64,000 nt of DNA. Source: JAVJSF01 sp040219555. Lineage in GTDB: Bacteria > Actinomycetota > Thermoleophilia > Miltoncostaeales > Miltoncostaeaceae. A program made the translations under genes and the position numbers. Below the pieces are notes generated by a model, which was not told where the DNA came from, made no database searches, and saw only the letters and a program-made list of their open reading frames with translations. Positions 47,354 to 55,731 of this stretch are shown here, piece after piece. The DNA lies in NCBI GenBank assembly GCA_040219555.1, contig JAVJSF010000006.1, positions 62,001-126,000 on the forward strand. Reading direction: 5' to 3'. Positions within the stretch are counted from its first letter, which is position 1, and every line of letters starts with the position of its first letter.

Positions 47354-48416
47354 GGACATCGACCCGTTCGACCCCATCCCGGGCCCGGCCGGCGGCGGCC
47401 GGCTGGGCGGAGCCGACCCGCTGGGGGGCGAGGACGAGATCGAGGTGTCGCTGCGACCCTCGCGCCTGTCCGAGTTCATCGGGCAGGACACCGTCAAGCA
47501 GCAGATGGGCATCTTCCTCGAGGCGGCCCGTCAGCGCGGCGAGGCCCTGGACCACGTCCTGCTGGCCGGCCCGCCCGGCCTGGGCAAGACCTCGCTGGCC
47601 GGGATCGTCGCCGCCGAGATGGGCGTGGGCTTCCACGTCACCTCCGGACCGGTGCTCGAGCGCAAGGGCGACCTGGCCGCGGTGCTGACCGCCCTGGAGC
47701 CTCGCGATGTGCTGTTCATCGACGAGATCCACCGCCTCAACCGGAGCATCGAGGAGGTCCTCTACCCGGCGATGGAGGACTACCAGCTCGATGTGGTCCT
47801 CGGTCAGGGCCCCTCGGCGCGCACGCTGCGCCTGGATCTGCCGCGCTTCACCCTGATCGGCGCGACCACCCGCTCGGGGCTCCTCACCACGCCGCTGCGC
47901 GCCCGCTTCGGCGTGCTCCAGCGGCTGGACTACTACCGCCCCGCGGAGCTCGCGGCCATCATCGCCCGCTCGGCGGGGCTGCTGGGCGTGCGGGTGGAGG
48001 ACGAGGGCGCCGCGGCCATGGCGGCGCGCTCGCGCGGCACCCCGCGGATCGCCAACCGCCTGCTGCGGCGGGTGCGCGATGTCGCCCAGGTGCGCGGTGT
48101 CGAGGTGATCGACGCGGCGATGGCCGAGGAGGCGCTGATGCTGCTCGAGGTAGACGCCCTGGGGCTGGACGACCTGGACCGCCAGATCCTGCGCCGGCTG
48201 ACGGAGACCTTCGAGGGCCGGCCCGTGGGCCTCGGCACCCTGGCCGACACGGTGGGCGAGTCGCCCGACACCATCGAGGACGTCTACGAGCCCTTCCTCC
48301 TGCAGGAGGGGCTCCTCATGCGCACGCCGCGCGGCCGGGTGGCCACCGCGCGCGCCTTCCGCCACCTGGGGCTGGAGCCGCCGCGCGACACCCCGTCCCA
48401 GGAGGGGCTCTTCTAG
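47346..48416 (+). CDS. ruvB: Holliday junction DNA helicase RuvB
   Basis: 356 aa AAA+ motor. LRPSRLSEFIGQD, Walker A LAGPPGLGKTSLA, Walker B DVLFIDEIHRLNRSIEEVLY, sensor 1 GATTRSGLLTTPLRARFG and the arginine finger region are in order, and a winged-helix C-domain ends with LMRTPRGRVATARAFRHLGL. It drives branch migration with RuvA. The GTG start is inside the ruvA end; a Gly/Pro-rich leader of about 30 residues precedes the conserved core. Confidence 0.96.
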   Translation: MTEDIDPFDPIPGPAGGGRLGGADPLGGEDEIEVSLRPSRLSEFIGQDTVKQQMGIFLEAARQRGEALDHVLLAGPPGLGKTSLAGIVAAEMGVGFHVTSGPVLERKGDLAAVLTALEPRDVLFIDEIHRLNRSIEEVLYPAMEDYQLDVVLGQGPSARTLRLDLPRFTLIGATTRSGLLTTPLRARFGVLQRLDYYRPAELAAIIARSAGLLGVRVEDEGAAAMAARSRGTPRIANRLLRRVRDVAQVRGVEVIDAAMAEEALMLLEVDALGLDDLDRQILRRLTETFEGRPVGLGTLADTVGESPDTIEDVYEPFLLQEGLLMRTPRGRVATARAFRHLGLEPPRDTPSQEGLF

Positions 48417-48495
48417 TCACGGGCGGCCCTCCGGCGTAGTGTCCGCGCCGGGAGCGCGGAACGGAACCGCGCCGCCTCATCGGAAGGAGATCGGG

Positions 48496-48900
48496 ATGCG
48501 CGTCGAGGAGATCATGGCCCCGCTGAAGGTGCGCGTGTGGCCCGCCGACACGCTGCGCACGGTCTCGCAGGCCCTGCGGGAGGCCCGCACCGGGCTGGCC
48601 TTCGTGGACGGCGCCGGCGGCGGGGTGTTCACCGAGCGCGACCTGCTGGTGGCCATCGCGGACGGCGTCGACATGGACACGACCCCGGTGGGCGAGCACA
48701 TGACGCCCGAGCCGGTGGTGGTGTCGCCCGACACGCCCCTCGGGGAGGCCTGCGAGCTGATGATCGAGCGTGGCACGCGCCACCTCCTGGTGGCCGGCGA
48801 GGACGATGTCGTCGGCGTCGTGAACATGCGCGATGTGGTGGGTGTGCTGTCGGGCGCCGTCTCGGCGGCGGGCCAGGCGCCCCCGGCCAGGGGCTCCTGA
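48496..48900 (+). CDS. CBS-domain protein
   Basis: 134 aa consisting of two CBS motifs: VEEIMAPLKVRVWPADTLRT with TGLAFVDGAGGGVFTERDLL, and VGEHMTPEPVVVSPDTPLGE with RHLLVAGEDDVVGVVNMRDV. Stand-alone CBS pairs bind adenine nucleotides and regulate partner proteins; no partner is evident. AAGGAGAT precedes the ATG by 4 nt and a TAGTGT hexamer at 48437-48442 is a likely -10. Confidence 0.87.
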   Translation: MRVEEIMAPLKVRVWPADTLRTVSQALREARTGLAFVDGAGGGVFTERDLLVAIADGVDMDTTPVGEHMTPEPVVVSPDTPLGEACELMIERGTRHLLVAGEDDVVGVVNMRDVVGVLSGAVSAAGQAPPARGS

Positions 48901-48933
48901 GGGCCCCCGGCCCCGACGGGACCCCGGGACTCC

Positions 48934-50256
48934 TCAGGCGGACGCGGACCGGCGGGATCGGCGGGCGCGCACGGCCCCCGGGATCCTGCCCACGGTGGCG
49001 AAGGGCCGGCGCAGGTTCGCGCGCAGCCCGGCCGGCGGATGGGCCTGGCCGGCGCCCGGGTCCCCCGCGAGCACCTCCCGGTAGAGCGCCTCCACCCGGT
49101 CGGCCACGCTGGGCCACGAGTAGCGCTCCACCACGATCGCCCGCCCCCGCCGGCCCCAGTCCTCCCGCAGGGCGGGGTCGTCGAGGACCTCCGCGATGCC
49201 GCGGGCCAGGTCGGCCGGGTCGTCGGGCAGCACGAAGAGGCCGGGCACCCCGTCGCGGATCACCTGGCGGAAGCCGATGTTGTCGGCCGCCACCACCGGC
49301 GTGCCCGAGGCCATCGCCTCGAGCAGCACCACCCCGAACGAGGCCAGCACGCACGGCGCAGCGAACACCGTCGCCTCCCGGTACAACTGTGGGCGCTCGC
49401 CGTCCAGCAGCCCCAGCCACTCGATCCGCTCCCAGACGCCCAGCTGGCGCGCCCTGTGGTGGTAGCGCGGGCGCAGCGGACCGTCGCCCACGACCTGCAC
49501 GGTGAACTCGCGCCCCTCGTCCATCAGGATGCGCGCGGCCTCCAGCAGCGTGTGCAGGCCGTTGCGCGGGTCGAAGCGGCCCATGAAGAGGATCCGGGGC
49601 GGGCCCGCGGGCCGGGGCGCGCCCGCGGGCAGCGGGTGGTACAGCTCGCAGTCCACCCCGTTGGGGATGATGGTGAAGGGCTCGCTCACGTACGGCGCCA
49701 GGGCCTCCACGCAGGCGTCCGACACGGCGATCAGCCTGTCGGTGCGGCGCAGGGCGCCCGCCACGTAGGCGAAGAACCACCGGTAGCCCCAGTGCCCGCC
49801 CTCGAAGTAGGTGTGGAAGGTGCCGACGTTCACCGGCGCCCGCGAGGCGCGCAGCGCCCAGAGGCAGATGGTGGGGGAGGCCATCCCCTGGGAGTGGACC
49901 ACGTCGGCTCGGGCCACGATGCGGGCCAGGCGGCGCTTGACGCCCAGCCCGATGGTCACGCGGGCGACCGATCCGTTGGAGTAGACCGGCGCCGACAGCC
50001 CGATGCGGACGGTCTCGTAGCCGTGCTCCTCCCGGTTTCGCGCGTCGAGGACCGCGGCCCGGGCCCGCGTGCCGAGGGGGGCATGGCTGGTGATGACGCG
50101 CACCCTGTGGCCTCGGGCGGCCAACTCGCGCGAGAGGTTGTGCACGTGCTCGGGCACGCCGCCCAGCACCGGATAGGCGTACTCGGTGACCATCGCGATG
50201 TCCAGGCGCTCGCCCGGCCCCGGCCGGGCGCATGGGCCGCGCTCCCGCGCACTCAC
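48934..50256 (-). CDS. GT4-family glycosyltransferase
   Basis: 440 aa retaining GT-B enzyme. The acceptor domain starts LDIAMVTEYAYPVLGGVPEH, with GTFHTYFEGG mid-way; the donor domain has ILFMGRFDPRNGLHTLLEAA and the EX7E motif in ASFGVVLLEAMASGTPVVAA. Closest in style to mannosyl or N-acetylglucosaminyl transferases (PimA/PimC/MshA group); the glycan product is unknown. The GTG at 50256 overlaps the stop of the upstream small gene (GTGA); ATG 50193 is an alternative. The C-terminus is basic. Confidence 0.9.
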   Translation of the reverse strand: MSARERGPCARPGPGERLDIAMVTEYAYPVLGGVPEHVHNLSRELAARGHRVRVITSHAPLGTRARAAVLDARNREEHGYETVRIGLSAPVYSNGSVARVTIGLGVKRRLARIVARADVVHSQGMASPTICLWALRASRAPVNVGTFHTYFEGGHWGYRWFFAYVAGALRRTDRLIAVSDACVEALAPYVSEPFTIIPNGVDCELYHPLPAGAPRPAGPPRILFMGRFDPRNGLHTLLEAARILMDEGREFTVQVVGDGPLRPRYHHRARQLGVWERIEWLGLLDGERPQLYREATVFAAPCVLASFGVVLLEAMASGTPVVAADNIGFRQVIRDGVPGLFVLPDDPADLARGIAEVLDDPALREDWGRRGRAIVVERYSWPSVADRVEALYREVLAGDPGAGQAHPPAGLRANLRRPFATVGRIPGAVRARRSRRSASA

Positions 50257-50504
50257 TGGCGGTGGTTCCAGGGGGTGGCGGGGGTACCCCGCCTCAGGGG
50301 TGCGACCACGGGCCGGGCGACGGGCTCAGGCCCCAGCACAGGCTGGGGCCCATCAGCAGCGCCGGCCCGCAGTGCCACCAGAGTGCGGAGCCACTCGTGG
50401 GTGGACATCGGGGCGGGGAACAGGAGCACCTCGCCCCAGATCGGCCGGCGCGCGCACCAGGTGCGCGTCAGGGGGGTGGGTCCGGGGACCGTCGTGGCGC
50501 TCAC
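50253..50504 (-). CDS. Hypothetical small protein coupled to the glycosyltransferase
   Basis: 83 aa, not recognised. RPIWGEVLLFPAPMSTHEWL, then RTLVALRAG, looks like genuine protein (Trp, aromatic and hydrophobic spacing), followed by a Pro/Arg tail. Its stop overlaps the glycosyltransferase GTG, the same coupling seen between real genes here. The start could be GTG 50504 or GTG 50522. The remainder of the 50505-50643 gap holds a TAAGGT hexamer at 50572-50577, a probable -10 for yajC, and nothing else visible. Confidence 0.5.
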   Translation of the reverse strand: MSATTVPGPTPLTRTWCARRPIWGEVLLFPAPMSTHEWLRTLVALRAGAADGPQPVLGPEPVARPVVAPLRRGTPATPWNHRQ

Positions 50505-50643
50505 GGCGGGCCACGGTAGCACCCCCCGATGGGGCCGTACACCGGGTGATCTGGGCGCCGGAGGGCTCTGCTAAGGTCGCCCGACCCCGGGCCCCGGTCC
50601 CGCGTCCGTGCCCGCCTCCGCAACCGATTGGTGCCCGCCAGAA

Positions 50644-50946
50644 ATGTCCGGCCTTCTGCTGCCGATCTACATCATCATCTTCATCGGCCTGATCTACCTG
50701 GTCGGTGTCCGCCCCCAGCAGAAGCGCCGCAAGGAGCTCGAGGCCATCCTGGCCAGCCTGCGCCCGGGGACCGAGGTGGTCACCATCGCCGGGCTGTACG
50801 GGACGGTGACCGAGGTGGAGGACGGCGAGACGCTGCTGCTCGAGATCGCCGAGGACACCGACATCCGCATCGCCAAGGCGTCGATCGCCCGCATCGTCAC
50901 GCCCGCGGCGGAGGACGCCGAGGCCGACGCCGCCGACGAGATCTAG
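50644..50946 (+). CDS. yajC: Preprotein translocase accessory protein YajC
   Basis: 100 aa. One N-terminal membrane segment (LLLPIYIIIFIGLIYLVGVR), the family signature RPQQKRRKELEAILASLRPG, then VVTIAGLYGTVTEVEDGETL, a small cytosolic domain. It associates with SecDF and YidC. ATG 50644 places the membrane segment at the N-terminus; a longer in-frame ATG at 50608 adds a hydrophilic leader and is less likely. secDF begins 7 nt after the stop. Confidence 0.93.
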   Translation: MSGLLLPIYIIIFIGLIYLVGVRPQQKRRKELEAILASLRPGTEVVTIAGLYGTVTEVEDGETLLLEIAEDTDIRIAKASIARIVTPAAEDAEADAADEI

Positions 50947-50953
50947 CGCGCGC

Positions 50954-53890
50954 ATGCTGAAGCGCCCGCTCCTTCTCATCGCGATCGTCCTGGGGCTGCT
51001 GGCCGCCTCGGTGGTCTCCATCGTGCTGCGCCCGACGGTCCTCGGCCTGGACCTCCAGGGCGGGGTCGAGGTGGTCCTTCAGGGGCAGCCCACCGAGGAG
51101 GCCGACGTCACCCCGGAGGCCATCGAGCGCTCCGTGGAGATCATCCGCAGCCGCGTGGACGCGTTCGGCGTGGCCGAGCCGGAGATCCAGACCCAGGGCG
51201 CCGACCAGATCGTGGTGGCCCTGCCGGGCGCGGAGGACCCCGAGCGGGTGGTCAGCGACCTGATCCAGCCGGCGCAACTGGTGTTCATCAACTTCAGCCA
51301 GAACGTGATCGCGCCGGCCGAGGGCACCCCGGACTTCGAGGAGGCGATCACCACCGCGCAACGGGCGGATCCCGACTCCACCAGGGGCCGGCCGGCCCTC
51401 TATGCGCTCGATCCCGAGACCGGCGACTACATCTCGGGCCCGGAGTTCGATCCGGTGGCGCTGGAGGAGACGCTCGAGGGCGACACCGTCCTGGCCGACG
51501 TGCGCGTGGAGCGGGTCCCCGCGGGGGTCTTCCTGGCCTACACCGAGGAGGCCGAGCTCCAGACCCGGGAGAGCTCGAACCTGGTGCGCAACTGGTTCGT
51601 GTTCAACAACAACCCGGGGCTGACCGGCGCCGATGTCACCGAGTCGCGGGCGGCGGTGCAGACGCGTGCCGGCGGCGGCAACGAGTCGATCGTCACCATG
51701 CAGTTCACCGACGACGGCCGGCGCAAGTTCGCCGACGTCACCCGCCAGCTGGCGCTGGACGGGAGCGTCCAGGGCGAGCTGCTCAGCTTCGCCATCATCC
51801 TGGACGGTGAGATCGTCTCCACGCCGACGATCGACTTCCAGGAGTACCCGTTCGGGATCGACGGGCGCAACGGCGCCCAGATCCAGGGTGACTTCAGCAC
51901 CGACGAGGCCGACACGCTGGCCAAGCAGATCAACTCGGGCGCGCTGCCGATCACCCTCGAGGTGATCTCCCAGAAGCAGGTGTCGGCCACCCTGGGCGCC
52001 GAGTCGCTGCGCCAGGGGCTGGTGGCCGGGCTCATCGGCCTGTTCGTGGTGGTCCTGTTCCTGATCGCCTACTACCGCTTCCTCGGCCTGGTGGCGGCCA
52101 TGGCGCTGGTCGTCTACGCGCTGCTGCTGTTCGCCGCGATCGAGCTGGTGCCGATCACCCTCACGCTGCCCGGTATCGCCGGGATCATCCTCACCATCGG
52201 CGTGGCCTCGGACGCCAACGTGGTGATCTTCGAACGCGTGCGCGAGGAGTCGCGCGCGGGCAAATCACCGAAGGCCGCCATCCTGGCCGGCTACCGCAAG
52301 GGCATCACGGCCATCATCGACGCCAACGTCGTGACGCTGGCCACCGCGGCGATCCTGTTCCTGTTCGCCACCGCCGGCGTGCGTGGATTCGCCTTCACGC
52401 TGCTCATCGGTACCGTGCTCTCGCTGTTCACGGCCGTCGTCGCCACCCAGGCCGTCTTCGGCGTGCTGGCCCAGACGCGCTTCCTGCGCGACGACCGGTA
52501 CATGGGCTTCAACCAGCGCGAGATCCGCTGGCGGTTCGACTTCGTCGGCCGCTGGAAGCTGTGGCTGGCCATCTCCTTCCTGCCGCTGGCCCTCGGCGCC
52601 GCGTGGATCGGTACCAACGGGCTGAACCTCGGGCTCGACTTCACCGGCGGCACCCGGATCTCGAGCACGTTCGACCAGCAGCCGTCCGAGGACGCCGTGC
52701 GGGCGCTCTTCGCCCAGCAGGGCTTCACGGACGCGCGCATCCAGGGGACCACCGAGGAGGTCGACGACCAGACGGTCCAGGGCTTCCAGATCCAGGTGCG
52801 CGATCTGCAGCCCGACGAGGCCACCGACGTGCGCAGGGCGCTGGACGCCGAGTTCGGCGTCACCGAGGAGACCTACCAGCTCGAGACCGTCGGCCCCGTG
52901 TTCGGCGAGCAGATCCTGCGCAACGCGGTCATCGCCATCCTGCTCAGCTTCATCGTCCTGATCATCTACCTGACGATCCGCTTCGAGTACAAGCTGGCGC
53001 TGCCCGCATTGCTGTCGGTGGTGCAGGACGTCGCCTTCGCGGTGTCGGTCTACTCGCTGACCGGGAGGGAGGTGACCAGCGCCACGGTCGCGGCGTTGCT
53101 CGCGATCCTCGGGTACTCGCTCTACGACGTGGTGATCGTCTTCGACCGTATCCGCGAGAACGTTCCGCTGATGCGCAAGGCCTCCTACCGTCAGATCGTC
53201 AACACCTCCACCCACGAGGTGCTGAACCGCTCGCTGATCACCAGCTTCACGACGCTGCTGCCGCTGCTGGTGCTGTTCCTCTTCGGCGGCGACACCCTGA
53301 AGGACTTCGCCTTCGCCCTGATGGTCGGGATCCTCTCGGGCGGCGTGTCGTCCATCGTCATCTCCGCCCCGGTGGCGGCCATCTGGAAGGAACGGGACCC
53401 CGAGTACCGCAAGCGCTCCAGCAAGGCCGAGCGGCGCGCGCTGCGCGTGGCCTCCGACTCGGACGTCGCGGACCTGGACGTGCTCGAGCGCGCCGAGCTG
53501 GGCCTGGCCGCCCAGATCGCCGCCGAGGAGGGCGAGTCCGACGCCGAGCCCGATTCCGAGGATGAGCCCGGGGAGCGGCCGCGGCGCCTCGGTGCCGGCC
53601 GCCGTCGCCCGCCGGATGACGAGGACCCGGACGCCTCCGGCGACGCGACCGATGACGGGACGCCCGTCGCGGTGGTCCCGGAAGACGCACCGGGGGCAGG
53701 GCCGGAAGAGCCCGGCACGGGGGATGATGAGCGCGAGGACATCGCGTCGGAGGGCCCCGTGGCCGGCGACGGCGAGGGTGCGGAGCCCGGGGGCGAGCCC
53801 TCGGACCGGCCGGCGGGCCGCAGGCGGTCCCAGGCCGACCCCGCCCGACCGCGTCGCCACGAGCAGGTTCAGAGGAGGAAGCGCCGGTGA
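50954..53890 (+). CDS. secDF: Fused preprotein translocase SecDF with acidic C-terminal tail
   Basis: 978 aa single chain containing both SecD and SecF, each with six membrane helices. The SecD half has GLDLQGGVEVVLQ, a large periplasmic P1 domain, and the D4 signature GIILTIGVASDANVVIFERV; the SecF half has GLNLGLDFTGGTRISS and ILGYSLYDVVIVFDRIRENV. It uses the proton gradient to complete Sec export. The last 165 residues after KRSSKAERRALRV are Asp/Glu/Pro/Gly-rich and end in a basic stretch (RRHEQVQRRKRR); this cytosolic tail is not part of the standard fold. Most Actinobacteria have separate secD and secF. Confidence 0.95.
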   Translation: MLKRPLLLIAIVLGLLAASVVSIVLRPTVLGLDLQGGVEVVLQGQPTEEADVTPEAIERSVEIIRSRVDAFGVAEPEIQTQGADQIVVALPGAEDPERVVSDLIQPAQLVFINFSQNVIAPAEGTPDFEEAITTAQRADPDSTRGRPALYALDPETGDYISGPEFDPVALEETLEGDTVLADVRVERVPAGVFLAYTEEAELQTRESSNLVRNWFVFNNNPGLTGADVTESRAAVQTRAGGGNESIVTMQFTDDGRRKFADVTRQLALDGSVQGELLSFAIILDGEIVSTPTIDFQEYPFGIDGRNGAQIQGDFSTDEADTLAKQINSGALPITLEVISQKQVSATLGAESLRQGLVAGLIGLFVVVLFLIAYYRFLGLVAAMALVVYALLLFAAIELVPITLTLPGIAGIILTIGVASDANVVIFERVREESRAGKSPKAAILAGYRKGITAIIDANVVTLATAAILFLFATAGVRGFAFTLLIGTVLSLFTAVVATQAVFGVLAQTRFLRDDRYMGFNQREIRWRFDFVGRWKLWLAISFLPLALGAAWIGTNGLNLGLDFTGGTRISSTFDQQPSEDAVRALFAQQGFTDARIQGTTEEVDDQTVQGFQIQVRDLQPDEATDVRRALDAEFGVTEETYQLETVGPVFGEQILRNAVIAILLSFIVLIIYLTIRFEYKLALPALLSVVQDVAFAVSVYSLTGREVTSATVAALLAILGYSLYDVVIVFDRIRENVPLMRKASYRQIVNTSTHEVLNRSLITSFTTLLPLLVLFLFGGDTLKDFAFALMVGILSGGVSSIVISAPVAAIWKERDPEYRKRSSKAERRALRVASDSDVADLDVLERAELGLAAQIAAEEGESDAEPDSEDEPGERPRRLGAGRRRPPDDEDPDASGDATDDGTPVAVVPEDAPGAGPEEPGTGDDEREDIASEGPVAGDGEGAEPGGEPSDRPAGRRRSQADPARPRRHEQVQRRKRR

Positions 53891-54276
53891 GCATCAACAG
53901 CATGAGGGACGGCATCGAGCAGGCCGTGCTGGTGTCGATCGGTGCGGCGGCCATCACGCGCGAGCGTGCCGAGGCCGCCGTGGCCGAGTTCGTGCGCCGC
54001 GGCCAGCTGGGAGGCGATGAGGGCCGCAAGGTCGTCGATCGCCTCATGGCCACGGTCCGCACGGGCGGTGGCGCCGCCGAGGGCCTGGCCGGCCGCATCG
54101 AGGGCGGCGTCCAGGGCGTGCTGCGCGAGGTCGGCGTGGCGACCAGGGGCGAGGTCGAGGATCTCGTCCAGCGCATCGCCGAGCTGGAGCACCGCCTGGC
54201 CCTGGTCGAGGGCGGCGCCCGGGCCGCGGCGGACCCCGTCGCCGGCGCGCCGGCGCAGGAGAGCCCGGGCGGCTGA
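53887..54276 (+). CDS. Phasin-like / coiled-coil small protein
   Basis: 129 aa, almost entirely helical. ITRERAEAAVAEFVRRGQLG, then GDEGRKVVDRLMATVR, resembles the PhaF/PhaI-type phasin superfamily pattern (a kinase-like helix followed by a heptad region), and VATRGEVEDLVQRIAELEHRL is the typical C-terminal coiled coil. PHA genes are not seen nearby, so a granule role is unproven. Its GTG overlaps the secDF stop. Could also be a general membrane-proximal regulator. Confidence 0.6.
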   Translation: MSINSMRDGIEQAVLVSIGAAAITRERAEAAVAEFVRRGQLGGDEGRKVVDRLMATVRTGGGAAEGLAGRIEGGVQGVLREVGVATRGEVEDLVQRIAELEHRLALVEGGARAAADPVAGAPAQESPGG

Positions 54277-54282
54277 GCGATC

Positions 54283-54319
54283 CGGCGGTCGCGGGGCGAA
54301 AGGTTCCCGCCCCGCCCGC
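54283..54319 (+). terminator. Bipartite hairpin after the phasin-like gene
   Basis: GGCGG-TCG-CGGGGCG, loop AAAGGTTCC, CGCCCCG-C-CCGCC: 12 bp of stem. Likely the terminator of the yajC-secDF operon. Confidence 0.55.
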
Positions 54320-54377
54320 CGATACCCCTCCAAGGAGTCCCCGGCCGCGGGGGCACGAGACATGGAGGGAATCGGCC

Positions 54378-55664
54378 ATGTCGCCGATGAACATCGCCAT
54401 CCTGGCCGCGATCGGGGGACTGCTCATGCTCATGCTGACGCTGAGGCGAAGGCGCGCCCGCGCCGACGGGGACTCGATCCAGGGCGGCGCCGGCTGGGCG
54501 TCGGCGCCCGAGCCGGCTGGCGCCACCCCGGCGCCGGCCCCGTCCGCATCCCCGACCTCGGGCGCGTGGGTGGTCGGCGGCGGGGGTACCGCCGCGGCCC
54601 ACGACGGCCCCTTCGGGGGTGGCTTCGGCGCCGAGGGCGCCCGGGCCCCGGCCGATCTGGTGACCGCACCCGGCTGGCCCCTGCCCGAGGCCGGCGACGG
54701 AGAGTGGGAGGACTCCGACGACGACGACCCCGGGGCCGGGGAGCCCACCGGCCGTGCCGCGGGCGACGACGCCGCGGAGGAGCCCGTCGGCTGGGGTGGC
54801 GGCGAGCCCGGCTGGTTCGCGCCCTCGGCGGCCGGTGAGCCCGGCGCGCCGGGCTCCGGCGACGACGCCTCGGCCGCGACGGGCCCGATGCCGGTCGTGG
54901 GTGCCGACGAGGATGCCGGCCTGGCCGCCGCCTGGGCATCCTGGATGCCCGACGAGGATTCCGGCGCGGCCCTTGACGAGGGCCACGCCGTGCATGCCCA
55001 GCCGGCCCTGGCGGCCGCCCAGCAGGCCGCGGCCCTGACCCTGGACCCGGCCGCGCCCCCGGCCGACGACGACATCGCCGGCGCCTTCGCGGCGTTCGCT
55101 GCGGAGCCGCCGGTCGAGGCGCCGCCCGTCCACGCCTGGGAGCCCCCGCCGGCCCCGGCCCTGCCCGAGGCGCCGGCGTCCGTCGCACCGGTTCCGGAGG
55201 CGGCCCGCAACATCGCCCCCGGGGAGGACATCTTCGCGTCCTTCATCGCGCAGGCCCCCGCGTCCGTGGAGCCCCGCGTCGACGAGGAGCCGCTGGCGTG
55301 GTGGGACCTGCCCGAGCCCGGAGAGGGCGCCGGCGAGCCGGCCGACGGGACGCGCGGGCTGGACGCCGGTCGCTTCGCGGTGGGTGGGCACGCCCTGTTC
55401 CCGGGACACGAGATGGTGGGCGCCGTGCAGTTCCGCGCCCCGCGCGACACGGCCCCGGACGCATGGCGTCTGGACGACGCCGGGGTCGCGCCCGTGCCGG
55501 GCGAGATCCGCGTGAGTGTGGAGGGCTCGCGCAACGTGGCCGAGGGCGGGGTGGAGGTGCTCACCGAGCCCGGGTTCGCCCCCTGCGAGGAGGGCTTCAC
55601 CCTGCGGGTGCGCGCCGCCGACGTGGGGCCGGTGCTGGTGAGCGGGACCTACCGCATCGGGTGA
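54378..55664 (+). CDS. Hypothetical membrane-anchored protein with long acidic linker
   Basis: 428 aa, not recognised. One N-terminal membrane helix (MNIAILAAIGGLLMLMLTLR) followed by RRRRA, so N-out and C-in is expected. Residues about 35-310 are Ala, Gly, Pro, Asp and Glu-rich and low in complexity. The last 100 residues (GRFAVGGHALFPGHEMVGAV; VAPVPGEIRVSVEGSRNVAE; TLRVRAADVGPVLVSGTYRI) form a beta-strand-rich domain. Hence a membrane-tethered domain on a long flexible linker. Flanked by terminators on both sides, so it is monocistronic. Confidence 0.6.
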   Translation: MSPMNIAILAAIGGLLMLMLTLRRRRARADGDSIQGGAGWASAPEPAGATPAPAPSASPTSGAWVVGGGGTAAAHDGPFGGGFGAEGARAPADLVTAPGWPLPEAGDGEWEDSDDDDPGAGEPTGRAAGDDAAEEPVGWGGGEPGWFAPSAAGEPGAPGSGDDASAATGPMPVVGADEDAGLAAAWASWMPDEDSGAALDEGHAVHAQPALAAAQQAAALTLDPAAPPADDDIAGAFAAFAAEPPVEAPPVHAWEPPPAPALPEAPASVAPVPEAARNIAPGEDIFASFIAQAPASVEPRVDEEPLAWWDLPEPGEGAGEPADGTRGLDAGRFAVGGHALFPGHEMVGAVQFRAPRDTAPDAWRLDDAGVAPVPGEIRVSVEGSRNVAEGGVEVLTEPGFAPCEEGFTLRVRAADVGPVLVSGTYRIG

Positions 55665-55665
55665 G

Positions 55666-55704
55666 GCAGGACCCCTTCGGCGCCGGGCCCCGACGGGGTC
55701 CTGC
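55666..55704 (+). terminator. Hairpin after the acidic membrane protein gene
   Basis: GCAGGACCCC and GGGGTCCTGC arms (10 bp, perfect) with a 19-nt loop immediately after the stop codon, and just before the ubiB promoter. Confidence 0.6.
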
Positions 55705-55719
55705 GCCGGGGGCCCCTGC

Positions 55720-55725
55720 TACCGT
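55720..55725 (+). promoter_or_regulatory. -10 element TACCGT before the UbiB-like gene
   Basis: TANNNT hexamer ending 6 nt before the ATG at 55732; leaderless geometry. Confidence 0.4.
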
Positions 55726-55731
55726 CCGCCC

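Noticed and set aside
53860..55664. PHA storage locus
   Set aside because: Only a phasin-like pattern is present; no PhaC, PhaA/B or depolymerase gene occurs in the window.
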